Of a stretch of DNA of 42,006 nt, positions 16,583 through 26,800 are shown one piece after another. The notes under the pieces are model-generated. The model was not told the DNA's origin. It did no database searches and worked only from the letters and a program-made list of their open reading frames with translations. A program made the translations under genes and the position numbers. Source of the stretch: an uncultured Geobacteraceae bacterium. GTDB lineage: Bacteria > Desulfobacterota > Desulfuromonadia > Geobacterales > CAIOGM01. Location: the NCBI GenBank assembly GCA_903902345.1, contig CAIUUR010000102.1, positions 1 to 42,006 on the forward strand. Direction: 5' to 3'. Position 1 is the stretch's first letter. Every line of letters begins with the position of its first letter.

Positions 16583-17620
16583 ATGCGCCCCATGCTCATC
16601 AATAACTCCATCAACATACTCGTCACCGTCCTCACCCTCACCCTCTGCACGTCTGCCGGAGCCACCGAATCCGACTATCACCTGCTGAAACGGCTGCATC
16701 TGGGAGGTGACGGGGGATGGGATTGTCTGACCATAGACGGTCCAACCCGTCGACTCTACCTACCCCGGGGACACCATGTACAGGTGGTCGATCTGACCAC
16801 GGACAAGGTAATCGGCGATATCCCCGACACCCCCGGCGTTCACGGCATCGCCCTGGCCACCGAACTGCACCGGGGGTTCACCAGCAACGGAAAGGGGAAT
16901 ACGGTCACCATCTTCGATCTGAAATCATTGAAAATCACGGGGCAGGTTAAGTGCGGCAGTAACCCGGACGCCATTGTCTACGATCCCTCCACAAAACGGA
17001 TAGTCGTCGGCAATGGACGTAGTCATGATGCCACCGTCATCGACGCCGCCAGTGGGGCCGTTCTCAAGACTATCCCCTTGGGTGGCAAACCGGAGTTCGC
17101 TGTTGCTGACGGTTCCGGAAGAGTTTTCATCAACATCATGGATACCGCCGAGGTCGCCACCATCGACTGTCGTATTCTCGGTGTCACCAAACGATTTTCC
17201 CTGACCCCTTGCGAAGAACCCACCGGCATGGCCCTTGATCCGAAACACCACCGGATCTTCTCCGGCTGCCGCAATCGGCTCATGTCGGTCCTGGATAGTG
17301 TAACCGGCAAGCTGCTGGCAACCATCCCCATTGGAGGCGGAGTTGACGGCGTAGGCTACGACCCGGTCCGAAAACTTGCGTTCAGCGCCAACGGTGACGG
17401 AACTCTGACGGTCATCAGAGAGGCAACCCCGGGGGGCTTCACTCCCATGACCCTGGTAACGCTGCCCGGCGCCCGAACCATGGCCATTGATCCGGTGACT
17501 CATCTACTGTATCTTCCCACGGCACTCTTCGAGGCACTGCCGGAGTCCGGCAAGAGCAGTGAAAAACTGCGCCCGGTGATGGTCAAGGATAGTTTCGAGC
17601 TGTTGGTGGTGGGACAGTGA
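16583..17620 (+). CDS. secreted YVTN/YncE-like beta-propeller protein
   Basis: The start is placed at ATG 16583 (MRPMLINNS) behind GGGAG, giving 345 residues. The track start 33 bases earlier adds a segment before the signal peptide. A hydrophobic signal ends near SAGA/TES, suggesting a periplasmic protein. About six repeated blades of some 40 residues follow, each with a pattern such as VQVVDLTTDKVIGDIPDTPGVHG or ATVIDAASGAVLKTIPLGG. Propellers of this type are binding scaffolds, and some bind nucleic acids or partner enzymes. No catalytic residues can be assigned. Its stop overlaps the GTG of the DUF2127 gene (GTGA), so the two are coupled. Confidence 0.8.
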   Translation: MRPMLINNSINILVTVLTLTLCTSAGATESDYHLLKRLHLGGDGGWDCLTIDGPTRRLYLPRGHHVQVVDLTTDKVIGDIPDTPGVHGIALATELHRGFTSNGKGNTVTIFDLKSLKITGQVKCGSNPDAIVYDPSTKRIVVGNGRSHDATVIDAASGAVLKTIPLGGKPEFAVADGSGRVFINIMDTAEVATIDCRILGVTKRFSLTPCEEPTGMALDPKHHRIFSGCRNRLMSVLDSVTGKLLATIPIGGGVDGVGYDPVRKLAFSANGDGTLTVIREATPGGFTPMTLVTLPGARTMAIDPVTHLLYLPTALFEALPESGKSSEKLRPVMVKDSFELLVVGQ

Positions 17621-18066
17621 ATAGCGGATTACGTATTGTTGCGCTCTTTGAGGGGGCAAAGGGGATACTGGTCCTGCTGTCCGGCTTCGGCCTGCTGTCC
17701 CTCATCCATAAGGATCTCCACCTGGCCGCATCACAGCTGCTGAGGCATCTGAATCTTAATCCGGCCAGTCACTACCCGGTCATTTTTCTGGACGCGGCAA
17801 ACCGCGTGACCGATGTCCAGCTTTGGTTCATGGCGGCCGCAGCCCTGCTGTATGCCGCCGTCCGGATCATCGAGGCATTTGGTCTCTGGACGCAGCGTCC
17901 ATGGGCCGAATGGTTCGGTCTCCTCACGGGGGGAATGTATATACCGGTGGAACTGTACGAAGTACTGCGGGGGGCGTCCTGGCCCAAGGTCACGGTTCTG
18001 GTCGTGAACTCCGCCATCGTCCTCTACCTTCTGGTTGTAATTCTCAAATCCAAAAAAAGCTGGTAA
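17617..18066 (+). CDS. DUF2127 membrane protein
   Basis: A 149-residue protein with four hydrophobic helices (about 5-28, 65-88, 95-112, 120-142). It matches the DUF2127 pattern: an N-terminal LFEGAKGILVL, a Tyr/Arg-containing RIIEAFGLW and a short WAEWFGLLTGG...PVELYE segment. The function of the family is unknown. It starts with GTG overlapping the propeller gene stop, so production is coupled to that secreted protein. Terminated by a bidirectional hairpin shared with glnA. Confidence 0.8.
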   Translation: MNSGLRIVALFEGAKGILVLLSGFGLLSLIHKDLHLAASQLLRHLNLNPASHYPVIFLDAANRVTDVQLWFMAAAALLYAAVRIIEAFGLWTQRPWAEWFGLLTGGMYIPVELYEVLRGASWPKVTVLVVNSAIVLYLLVVILKSKKSW

Positions 18067-18089
18067 GTTGGAGTTCAGCTTATCATAAC

Positions 18090-18123
18090 AAAAGAGCGGC
18101 GGGATGTCTCCCGTCGCTCTTTT
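18090..18123. terminator. bidirectional terminator between DUF2127 gene and glnA
   Basis: AAAAGAGCGGCGGGA and TCCCGTCGCTCTTTT form a 15-bp stem (one G-T pair) with a TGTC loop and T/A runs on both sides. It serves both convergent genes. Confidence 0.92.
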
Positions 18124-18147
18124 GTTTCGGTATATCCGTCTCGACGA

Positions 18148-19560
18148 TTAGATGTCGAAGTAAAGTGCGAATTCCAGGGGAACCGGACGCATCCGGACCG
18201 GGTTAACTTCGGCTTCGATCTTGTAGTCGATCCACTTCTCGATGACGTCGGGGGTAAAGACATCACCCTTGAGGAGGAACTCGTGGTCATCCTTCAGAGC
18301 CTGAAGCGCCTCTTCCAGGGTTCCCGGAGCGGACGGGATGTCCTTGAGTTCTTCCGGTGAAAGACCGTAGATATCCTTGTCCAGCGGCTGCCCCGGATCG
18401 ATCTTGTTCTCGATTCCGTCCAGACCGGCCATGAGCATGGCGGCAAAGGCCAGGTAGCCGTTGCAGGAAGGATCGGGAGTACGATACTCGACCCGCTTGG
18501 CCTTGGGGTTGGAGGACATCATGGGGATACGAAGCGCCGCGGAACGATTCCGGCTGGAGTAAGCCATGTTCACCGGGGCCTCGAAACCGGGCACCAGACG
18601 CTTGTAGCTGTTGGTGGTGGGGTTGGTGATGGCGCAGAGAGCCTTGGCGTGCTTGATGATCCCGCCGATGTACCAGAGGGCCATCTTGGAGAGCCCGCCG
18701 TAGCCGTCGCCGGCGAAGAGGTTCACGCCGTCTTTCCAGATGGACTGATGGCAGTGCATCCCGGAGCCGTTGTCGCCGTAAAGCGGTTTCGGCATGAAGG
18801 TAACGGTCTTGCCGTTGCGGTTAGCCACGTTCTTGATGACGTATTTGAACCACTGCAGCTGATCCGCCATGTCCACCAGTGACGAGAAGCGCATATCGAT
18901 CTCGGCCTGGCCGCCGGTGGCGACTTCGTGGTGCTGACACTCCACGCGGATGCCGACCTTCTGCAGTTCCATAACCATCTCGTTGCGCAGGTCGTTCTGG
19001 GAATCCACGGGCGAGCAGGGGAAATAACCTTCCTTGTGGCGCGGCTTGTGACCCAGGTTGGGGAACTCTTCGCGGCCGGTGTTCCAGGCCCCTTCGGAGG
19101 AATCAACCATGTAAAACGCCTGATTGGCGGAAGAATCGTAGCGCACTTCGTCAAAAATGAAGAATTCCGCTTCCGGTCCGAAGAATGCGGTATCGCCGAT
19201 GCCCGTTGACTTGAGGTACGCCTCTGCTTTGCGGGCAATGTTGCGCGGATCGCGGCTGTAGTCTTCCTTGGTGATCGGATCGAAGATGTTGCAGATCAGG
19301 GAGAGGGTCGGGACGACGATGAACGGATCAATCTTGGCGGATGAAGGATCCGGCAGCAGGATCATGTCGGAGGCATGGATCGGCTGCCATCCGCGGATGG
19401 AGGAACCGTCAAAACCCTGCCCTTCCTCGAAAGTATCTTCGCCGAACTCGGTGATGGGCACCGAGACATGCTGCCATGTACCGATAAAGTCCATGAACTT
19501 GTAATCAACCATCAGCGCGCCATTTTCTTTAGCAAACTCAACTACCTGTTGTGGGGTCAT
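18148..19560 (-). CDS. glnA: glutamine synthetase, type I
   Basis: A 470-residue enzyme that makes glutamine from glutamate, ammonia and ATP. Seen: the DGSSIRGW segment, the [11 protein letters not shown] metal ligands, GQAEIDMRF, the ATP-site [18 protein letters not shown], and [19 protein letters not shown] contains the Tyr that GlnE adenylylates in the GSI-beta group, so activity is probably switched by adenylylation. The length is typical. AAGGAGAG precedes the ATG. It follows glnB by 50 bp, and both are likely read from the sigma-54 promoter in front of glnB. Confidence 0.97.
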   Translation of the reverse strand: MTPQQVVEFAKENGALMVDYKFMDFIGTWQHVSVPITEFGEDTFEEGQGFDGSSIRGWQPIHASDMILLPDPSSAKIDPFIVVPTLSLICNIFDPITKEDYSRDPRNIARKAEAYLKSTGIGDTAFFGPEAEFFIFDEVRYDSSANQAFYMVDSSEGAWNTGREEFPNLGHKPRHKEGYFPCSPVDSQNDLRNEMVMELQKVGIRVECQHHEVATGGQAEIDMRFSSLVDMADQLQWFKYVIKNVANRNGKTVTFMPKPLYGDNGSGMHCHQSIWKDGVNLFAGDGYGGLSKMALWYIGGIIKHAKALCAITNPTTNSYKRLVPGFEAPVNMAYSSRNRSAALRIPMMSSNPKAKRVEYRTPDPSCNGYLAFAAMLMAGLDGIENKIDPGQPLDKDIYGLSPEELKDIPSAPGTLEEALQALKDDHEFLLKGDVFTPDVIEKWIDYKIEAEVNPVRMRPVPLEFALYFDI

Positions 19561-19610
19561 CGTTACTCTCTCCTTTGCCTGTGATGTATGGTTGCCCAGC
19601 AGTACTCTTG

Positions 19611-19955
<345 letters not shown>

Positions 19956-20051
19956 TCACCTCCTTGGTAGTTTCAAAATTGTCGAAGTATAGAGAGCCAT
20001 TGAGGAAAAAGCAAGGTATAAACGGAGCGCTCAAAGCCTGCGACATCATCT

Positions 20052-20067
20052 AGCAATTATGTTGCCA
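20052..20067 (-). promoter_or_regulatory. sigma-54 (RpoN) promoter of glnB-glnA
   Basis: On the minus strand the sequence reads TGGCAA-CATAA-TTGCT. The GG and GC doublets have the exact -24/-12 spacing and it differs from TGGCACN5TTGCA at two positions. It lies about 100 bp upstream of glnB, giving a leader of about 90 bases. An NtrC-type activator would be required. Confidence 0.8.
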
Positions 20068-20080
20068 AACCGTCGGACAA

Positions 20081-20095
20081 AAATGGCATCCATTT
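20081..20095. promoter_or_regulatory. 15-bp palindrome upstream of the sigma-54 promoter
   Basis: AAATGGCATCCATTT is a perfect 6-3-6 inverted repeat, 13 bp upstream of the -24 box. It could be an activator or repressor site for nitrogen control. It does not match the enteric NtrC consensus, so the protein is unknown. Confidence 0.4.
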
Positions 20096-20222
20096 ATCAA
20101 TGAGTTAGTTCGACCGTGGCAAAAAAATGTGTGGTACTCCGCTGGTTTCGCGTAAAAATAAGGCACGAGCAGCCCATGCTGCCCGGTTTTCGGTCACTCC
20201 ACGCCCGACTCACCGCAACAAC

Positions 20223-20867
20223 TTAGCGCCTCACGAATATCTCACGCGCCATCTGGGTATCGATGGCGAATTCGGAAAAACCGACCCGGAAGATGTAAGA
20301 CGGAAACGTCTGCAGGAGGAGAATGCGGTTTCCCGGCAACACCCCCATGGCCATCAGTTTCTGCATCTTCTTGCTGTCCCCGGTCTGGATATAGGCGATC
20401 TCCCCTTCCTGGTTGCTCTTCAACTCCGTGAGCGGAACCACCCCCATGTCCCCCTGGCGCTCCGCCTCGATACAGCACTCCCCCTTGGGAATCTCCTTGC
20501 CATGGGGACAGGTTCTGGGGTGGTTCAGCATGGTGCAGACCTTGGTGTCAACACCCTCATTGAGCAGGTGTTCGAACTGACACGCCTTCCGGTCTCCGTC
20601 TTCCCCCCTGATGTCCAGAACGTCCATCATCAGCCTCTCGGCCAGGCGGTGCCGACGGATGGTCTGGCGCCCCTCTACCTTTCCCTCCGGACGGAAGTAG
20701 ACACTGCCGCTCTTCACCTCGATGAAGGCCCGCTCGGTCAACTCGGCGTAGGCGGGATCATCCGCCGCAATCCCCACACTGTCGATATCCAGGTAACCCC
20801 GCCCCTTCTCCTCCACGGCAATCCAGAGCGCTTCGAGGATTTCTTCCGCCTTTTCCGAGAGTTTCAT
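20223..20867 (-). CDS. DtxR/IdeR-like iron regulator fused to a FeoA domain
   Basis: The start is ATG 20867 (MKLSEKAEEIL) behind AAGGAG, giving 214 residues. The N-terminal 65 residues take the place of the winged helix but do not show a clear recognition helix. Next comes the DtxR dimerisation/metal region: RRHRLAERLMMDVL, then ACQFEHLL, carrying the Cys, Glu and His metal ligands, and CPHGKEIPKGECC. Residues about 140-214 are a FeoA/SH3-like domain (TELKSNQEGEIAYIQTGD...FRVGFSEFAIDTQMA). It probably joins iron sensing to FeoB regulation. It is the last gene of the fur-feoB operon. It might bind FeoB rather than DNA, given the weak helix-turn-helix. Confidence 0.8.
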   Translation of the reverse strand: MKLSEKAEEILEALWIAVEEKGRGYLDIDSVGIAADDPAYAELTERAFIEVKSGSVYFRPEGKVEGRQTIRRHRLAERLMMDVLDIRGEDGDRKACQFEHLLNEGVDTKVCTMLNHPRTCPHGKEIPKGECCIEAERQGDMGVVPLTELKSNQEGEIAYIQTGDSKKMQKLMAMGVLPGNRILLLQTFPSYIFRVGFSEFAIDTQMAREIFVRR

Positions 20868-20886
20868 GCCCTGGCTCCTTGTCTGT

Positions 20887-21072
20887 TCACTCTTCACCTT
20901 TGACAGTTTTAAACACACTCCGGATCTTTTTGAACAGCTCCGACTCCGGCGGATTTTCGTAATTGCAACGGGGACACTTTATCATATTTTTACCGCAGGA
21001 TACCGGACAATTCGCACACCCCCGAATCCCCTCCTCCTCGCGAAACTCCAGCGCACAGAAACCGCACCTCAT
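20887..21072 (-). CDS. small Cys-rich protein between feoB and the FeoA-fusion gene
   Basis: A 61-residue protein with seven cysteines in a CxxC...CxxC...C...CPRC arrangement (MRCGFCALEF at the start, CANCPVSCG, IKCPRC) followed by a short charged helix. It looks like a zinc- or iron-binding ribbon. Its ATG overlaps the feoB stop (ATGA). The position suggests a helper for ferrous iron uptake, comparable to small Cys-rich Feo-associated proteins, but the sequence family is not one I can name. Confidence 0.75.
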   Translation of the reverse strand: MRCGFCALEFREEEGIRGCANCPVSCGKNMIKCPRCNYENPPESELFKKIRSVFKTVKGEE

Positions 21073-23060
21073 GCAAGGATACCGGTAACAAGAAGTAGCC
21101 GGTTAAGAAACCAGCCGGAGCCATAAGCAAAGAGTGAGACAAAAACCCCGATGGAGACGGCCACTCCCATCCCCCGCTCCTTCTTCATGATGAGAAATTG
21201 GGCAATGCAGGGGATGAAGAGGGTAAGGGTCACCGCCGCCACGACCAATTGCCGGGGGGTCATGAGACCCTTGGCCTGCAGATCATAGAGCCCGGCGGCG
21301 CCGTAGTCCCGGCGAAAGAAGCCGAAGATGAACGCCACCGCCGTCTCCTTGGGAAGACCGATGGAGGCCATGACCGGGGTCATCCAGGTGATGAGCTTTT
21401 CGAAAAAACCGGTGATCTTTCCCAGCCAGAGGAGAACCGACGCCAGGATGAAGAGCGGCAGGATCTCCATGAAGTACCACTGCATCCGGGTATAGGTCTT
21501 GGTCAGGACATTACGAAATTGGGGAAGCCGCAGGGGAGGGAGTTCCATGTAAAAGAGCGGCGTCTCCCCCGGGATCAGGCGTGCGGCAAGAAATCCGATG
21601 ACAATGAAGATGAGAAGGAGGCAGACGCTCCAGACCAGGAGCGCCCCCGGCGTCTTGGAGAGGAGCGCCAGAATGACCCCCAGCTGGGCCGAGCAGGGGA
21701 TGGCCAGGGCCAGGAGGAGCGTGGCGATAATCCGCTCCCGCACCGTCTCCAGAGTCCGGGTCACCATGGTGGCCATGGTGTCGCAGCCGAACCCCAGGAC
21801 AATGGGGATAACTGCTCGCCCGGTGAGGCCGATCCTCTTGAAGAGTCGATCCACCAGGAGCGCCAACCGGGGGAAGTAACCGCTGTCTTCCAGGAGCGAG
21901 AAAAAGATGAAGAAGGTGGCGACGATGGGGAGGATTATCCCCACGGCATAGCGAACCCCCAGGGTGATAACTCCGTATTCCCCCACGAAGAGCTCACGGA
22001 TGACCTCCCAGGGGATGGTCCGCCGGGAGAGATCGATGATCCAGGGATTGAACCGGGCCACAAACAGCTGGCTTTCGATGAGGTCAACCAGGGTCCCGGC
22101 GCCGAATTTCCCCACAAACTGGTACAGCCCGAAATAGAGGACAACGAAAAGAATCGGAACCCCGGTGAGGGGGCGGACAGTAAGCCGGGAAAGGCGGGAA
22201 GCAAAGGTCTCCCTCCTTTTGTCGGGTAAACGGATGACACCGTCCAGAAGATCGTGCACGATCTCTTTCCGCTCCAGAGAGAGATCCAGGTGAAATGACT
22301 CCCGCCGTTGGAAGATTTTTTCCTTTACCAGAGCCTCAATGCGCGAAGCACCCTCCCCTTCCGTTGTCCGAACGAGAAGCTCCACCTCCTCATCGCGCTG
22401 AAGGAGCAGGAGCGCCAGAGACTTGGCCGAGAGGCGGTATTCACCCTTGAGCTCTCCGGCCACGGCGGCAATATCCTGTTCCATCCGACGGCCATAACGG
22501 AAGGGGGTCTGATGTACCCCGTCGTAACCGCTGATCGCCTCCCGGATCTCGGTCACCCCCCGTTTCCGGGCAGTGGCGGCGCCGATCACCGGTATCCCTA
22601 ACCGCTCCCGGAGCAGCGGTATATCGATGGCGAGCCCCATCCGTTCGGCCTCATCCATGATGTTCACCACCAGGATCACCGGGAGGTCGGCCTCGATGAG
22701 CTGCAGCGTCATGGCGAGCATCCGCTCCAGGTTGCGGGCGTCCAGGACATGGACAACCAGGTCCGGGGCCTCGACCAGGAGAATCTCCCGGGCGACACGC
22801 TCCTCCTCGGTGATAGGGAGGAGGGCGTACATACCCGGAGTATCGCAGATTTCAAACGTCTCTTCGCCAAGGAGGGCACTCCCCCGAGAAACCTCCACGG
22901 AGGTGCCGGGATAGTTGGAAACGGTGACATAGGCCCCGGTAAGAGCATTGAAAAGGACGCTCTTACCCACATTGGGGTTCCCCACCAGGGCTACCTTCCG
23001 GTGAGCCGGGACGCCACGGGATTCGTCTTCACTTCTTTGACGCTTTTTGAACCAAGCCAT
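21069..23060 (-). CDS. feoB: ferrous iron transporter FeoB
   Basis: The start is taken at ATG 23060 (MAWFKKRQRS), 5 bp after the fur stop, giving 663 residues. The longer track ORF overlaps fur. The N-terminal G domain has GNPNVGKS (P-loop), SNYPGTSVEV (switch region), DTPGMYAL and VNIMDEAE. A helical spacer leads to the membrane part with two Gate regions, in which Cys-containing GFGCDTMATMVTRT and AIPCSAQLGV mark the transport path, and FIPCIAQFLI follows near the end. It imports Fe(II) across the inner membrane. FeoA is not separate but fused to the regulator two genes downstream. Confidence 0.95.
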   Translation of the reverse strand: MAWFKKRQRSEDESRGVPAHRKVALVGNPNVGKSVLFNALTGAYVTVSNYPGTSVEVSRGSALLGEETFEICDTPGMYALLPITEEERVAREILLVEAPDLVVHVLDARNLERMLAMTLQLIEADLPVILVVNIMDEAERMGLAIDIPLLRERLGIPVIGAATARKRGVTEIREAISGYDGVHQTPFRYGRRMEQDIAAVAGELKGEYRLSAKSLALLLLQRDEEVELLVRTTEGEGASRIEALVKEKIFQRRESFHLDLSLERKEIVHDLLDGVIRLPDKRRETFASRLSRLTVRPLTGVPILFVVLYFGLYQFVGKFGAGTLVDLIESQLFVARFNPWIIDLSRRTIPWEVIRELFVGEYGVITLGVRYAVGIILPIVATFFIFFSLLEDSGYFPRLALLVDRLFKRIGLTGRAVIPIVLGFGCDTMATMVTRTLETVRERIIATLLLALAIPCSAQLGVILALLSKTPGALLVWSVCLLLIFIVIGFLAARLIPGETPLFYMELPPLRLPQFRNVLTKTYTRMQWYFMEILPLFILASVLLWLGKITGFFEKLITWMTPVMASIGLPKETAVAFIFGFFRRDYGAAGLYDLQAKGLMTPRQLVVAAVTLTLFIPCIAQFLIMKKERGMGVAVSIGVFVSLFAYGSGWFLNRLLLVTGILA

Positions 23061-23065
23061 GAATC

Positions 23066-23497
23066 TTACCCCTGACATGCTGAACAGAGTCCGTAGAGCT
23101 CCATCTTGTGGTACCGGATAACAAATCCGTGAGAAGCCGCGATCTCGTCCTGAATGGCCTCGACGGCGGCATTGGAGAACTCGGAGATGGCGCCGCAGAG
23201 GACGCAAACGAGATGATCATGGTGCTCGCCCTCGGCCACATGCTCATAACGAGTCTGACCATCACCGAACTGGAACTCCCGGGCAATTCCCGACTCGGCG
23301 AAAAGCTTCAGGGTCCGGTAGACCGTAACGTAGCCGATGGTGGGGTGGGCGCTCCGCAGATGGAGATACAACTCCTCGATGCTCAAATGCCGGTTCGTGG
23401 AAAGAAACGCCTCCAGGATGATATCCCGTTGACGCGTGGATTTGAGACCTTTCTCAGCAATAAAGTCGTGGAAAATCTTTTTTTTAACCCGATTCAT
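23066..23497 (-). CDS. fur: ferric uptake regulator Fur
   Basis: A 143-residue metal-dependent repressor. The N-terminal winged helix includes LKSTRQRDIIL and TIGYVTVYRTLKLF. The metal-binding half has EHHDHLVCVLCG and the second CxxC in LYGLCSACQG, which in Fur proteins hold structural zinc, together with regulatory His ligands. Heading the feoB operon, it most likely represses its own operon through the palindrome at the promoter. PerR or Zur cannot be strictly excluded, but the neighbourhood argues for iron. Confidence 0.93.
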   Translation of the reverse strand: MNRVKKKIFHDFIAEKGLKSTRQRDIILEAFLSTNRHLSIEELYLHLRSAHPTIGYVTVYRTLKLFAESGIAREFQFGDGQTRYEHVAEGEHHDHLVCVLCGAISEFSNAAVEAIQDEIAASHGFVIRYHKMELYGLCSACQG

Positions 23498-23510
23498 GCC
23501 GCCCTCATTT

Positions 23511-23553
23511 TGAAATTGAATTTCACTTTAACCGCCACACCGCGGAATGTCAA
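23511..23553 (-). promoter_or_regulatory. fur-feoB promoter with Fur-box-like palindrome
   Basis: On the minus strand TTGACA (23548-23553), a 17-bp spacer and TAAAGT (23525-23530) form a promoter. TGAAATT-C-AATTTCA at 23511-23525 is a perfect 7-1-7 inverted repeat starting at the last base of the -10 box, which is the right place for repression. The 306-bp interval up to pyc holds nothing else apart from the pyc promoter. Confidence 0.7.
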
Positions 23554-23655
23554 GCTAATTAACCTCTTGGCGGAGTCGTGCCGTACGAACAACTCCGTCG
23601 AACGGTAAGGGCACAAAAAACCTGTCGTTCTATTGACCATAACAAACATTTACAG

Positions 23656-23684
23656 TTGACAGTTTACGGTTATTCTGTTTTCAT
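23656..23684 (+). promoter_or_regulatory. putative pyc promoter
   Basis: A perfect TTGACA and a weak TTTCAT are separated by 17 bp, about 120 bp upstream of pyc. The -10 matches four of six positions, and nearby AT-rich sequence could supply alternatives. Confidence 0.4.
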
Positions 23685-23803
23685 ATGCCGGCACTGCTGT
23701 TACCGCTTAATTGTTTAAATTTACTGTATTTTTTCAGTTATACGAAAATTTCACACAGAGTATAAATCGTTTTATTCAGACGAAAAATTACTGGAGGTAC
23801 GCA

Positions 23804-26800
23804 ATGAAACATCAGGGTTTCAGGAAGGTCATGGCCGCCAACCGGGGAGAGATCGCCATCAGGATCTTCCGCGCCTGCACAGAACTGGGAATCGGCACGG
23901 TGGCCATCTACTCCGAGGAAGACAAACTGTCGCTCCACCGCTACAAGGCGGATGAGGCCTATCACATAGGGAAGGGTAAATCCCCCATCGACGCCTACCT
24001 GGGAATAGACGAGATCATCGCCCTGGCGCTGAGGGCCGATGTGGACGCCATCCATCCCGGCTACGGCTTCCTGTCGGAGAACGCCGAGTTTGCCGAGAAG
24101 TGCGAGGCCGCCGGAATTGTCTTCATCGGCCCCACCGGCGAGATGCAACGGGCGCTGGGGGACAAGGTGGCGGCGCGAAAAGTGGCGACTGCCGCCGGAG
24201 TACGCACGGTCCCCGGCACCGAGGACCCCATCGAGAAGGAAGAGGATGCCCTCATCTTCGCCAAAGAGCATGGCTATCCCATCATCGTCAAGGCCGCGGC
24301 AGGGGGAGGCGGGCGCGGTATGCGGGTTGCGCACAACAAGAAGGAGTTGCTTGAAGGGCTGGTAGCCGCCGCCAGCGAGGCCAAGGCGGCCTTCGGCGAC
24401 GCGGCGGTATTCCTGGAGCGCTACCTGCAGAACCCCAAACATATCGAAGTACAGATTCTGGGTGATAACCATGGGAATCTCGTCCACTTCTATGAAAGGG
24501 ACTGCTCCATCCAGCGGCGCCATCAGAAGGTGGTGGAGTTTGCCCCTTCTCTCTCCCTCTCCCAACTACAGCGGGAAGAACTCTGCAACGCGGCCCTGAA
24601 AATCGCCGGTCAGGTGAAATACCGCAATGCAGGGACCGTAGAATTCCTTCTGGACCAGGAGGGACAATGGTACTTCATCGAGATGAATCCCCGTATTCAG
24701 GTGGAACATACCGTTACCGAGATGATCACCGGACGCAACCTGGTACAGTACCAGATCCTGGTGGCCCAAGGGCATAAACTCTCCGATCAGGAGATCAACA
24801 TCCCCTCTCAGAGCGCCATCGACATCCGCGGCTACTCCATCCAGTGCCGCGTCACCACCGAAGACCCGGCCAACAACTTTGCACCGGATTTCGGCACCCT
24901 CACCACCTACCGTTCCGCCGCCGGCTTCGGCGTCCGTCTCGACGCGGGGAATGCCTTCAACGGCGCCAAGATCACCCCCCACTACGACTCCCTCCTGGTG
25001 AAGATCAGCGCCTGGGGTCTCACCTTCCAGGCGGCAGCCCATGTCATGCACCGGGCGCTCCAGGAGTTCCGGATTCGCGGTGTCAAGACCAACATCGGCT
25101 TCCTGGAAAACGTCATCACCCACCCGGTGTTCATGAACGGCAAATGCGACACCTCCTTCATGGACAAGCACCCGGAACTCCTCCAGTTCCGTGAGAAGAA
25201 AGACCGCGCCAGCAAGGTACTCAAGTTCCTGGGGGATGTGGTCGTCAACGGCTCTCCGGGGATCGTCAAGCCGCTCAAGTCGGCGGAACTTATTGAAGCC
25301 CGGGTTCCCGAGGTAGACCTCACCAAATCCCGTCCGGCGGGGAGTCGCGATCTCCTCATGATGCTGGGAGCAGAGGGACTCTCCAAGTGGATCCTGGAGC
25401 AGAAAAAGCTCCTCCTCACCGACACCACCATGCGGGATGCCCATCAATCCAACCTGGCCACCCGGGTCAGGACCCATGACCTCCTGAAGATCGCCGATGC
25501 AACCTCTTACCTGGGGGCGGAACTCTTCTCCCTGGAGTGCTGGGGGGGAGCCACCTTCGACGTCTCCATGCGGTTCCTCAAGGAAGACCCCTGGCAGCGA
25601 CTCCACAAGCTCTCCGAGGCGATCCCCAACATCCTCTTCCAGATGCTCCTCCGGGGGAGCAACGCCGTGGGATACACCAACTACCCCGACAACGTGGTGG
25701 AGAAATTCGTGGAAGAGGCGGCGAACTCGGGGATCGACATCTTCCGGGTCTTCGATGCTCTCAACTGGACCAAGGGAATGTCCGTGGCCATGGACGCGGT
25801 GAGAAAGAGCGGCAAGATCTGCGAGGCCGCCATCTGCTATACGGGGGACATCACCGACCCCCGGCGGGACAAATACCCGCTGAATTACTACGTCTCCATG
25901 GCCAAGGAGCTGGAGCAGATGGGAGCTCACATCCTGGCCATCAAGGATATGGCCGGACTCCTCAAACCTCACGCAGCCTACAAGCTGGTAAAAGCGCTGA
26001 AGGAGAACATCGGCATCCCCATCCACCTCCACACCCACGACACCTCCTCCAACGGGAGCGCCATGCTCCTGAAGGCCGCCGAGGCCGGGGTGGACATCGT
26101 GGATGCCGCCCTCTCCTCCCTCTCGGGGCTGACAGCCCAGCCCAACCTGAACGCCCTGGTGGCGGCCATGGAGGGGACCGATCGTGACCCGCTGGTGAAC
26201 GCCGCCGGGCTCCAGAGCCTGGCCAACTACTGGGAGACGGTGCGCGACTACTACGCACCCTTCGAGTCGGGGCTCAAATCCGGCACGGCGGAGGTTTATC
26301 ACCACGAGATCCCGGGGGGGCAGTACTCCAACTACAAGCCCCAGGTGGCGGGTCTGGGACTCCTGGACCGGTGGGAAGAGTGCAAGGAGATGTACCACAA
26401 GGTCAACCTCCTCTTCGGCGACATTGTCAAGGTGACCCCCTCCTCCAAGGTCGTGGGGGATATGGCCATATTCCTCATGAAAAACAACCTTCAGCCCGAG
26501 GACGTACTTACCCAGGGAGAGGAGTTGACGTTTCCCGAATCGGTGGTGGGAATGTTCAAGGGGATGTTGGGTCAGCCGTACCAGGGGTGGCCGGAAGAGC
26601 TCCAAAAGATCATTCTCAAGGGAGAACAACCCATCACCTGCCGTCCCGGAGAGTTGCTGGAGCCGGTGGAGTTCGAGGTGGAGCGGGAAAAGCTGGAAGA
26701 GAAGGTGGGACACAAGATCGACGACAAGGCGCTCATCTCCTACATCCTCTATCCCCATGTCTACCCGGAACTGGACCAGCATCGCCAGCTCTACTCCGAC

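Noticed and set aside
19268-19504. 78-codon plus-strand ORF inside glnA
   Set aside because: Antisense to highly conserved glnA codons; no support.
21198-22229. 343-codon plus-strand ORF opposite feoB
   Set aside because: Charged, Gly/Asp/Glu-rich shadow translation with no family signature; feoB is certain.
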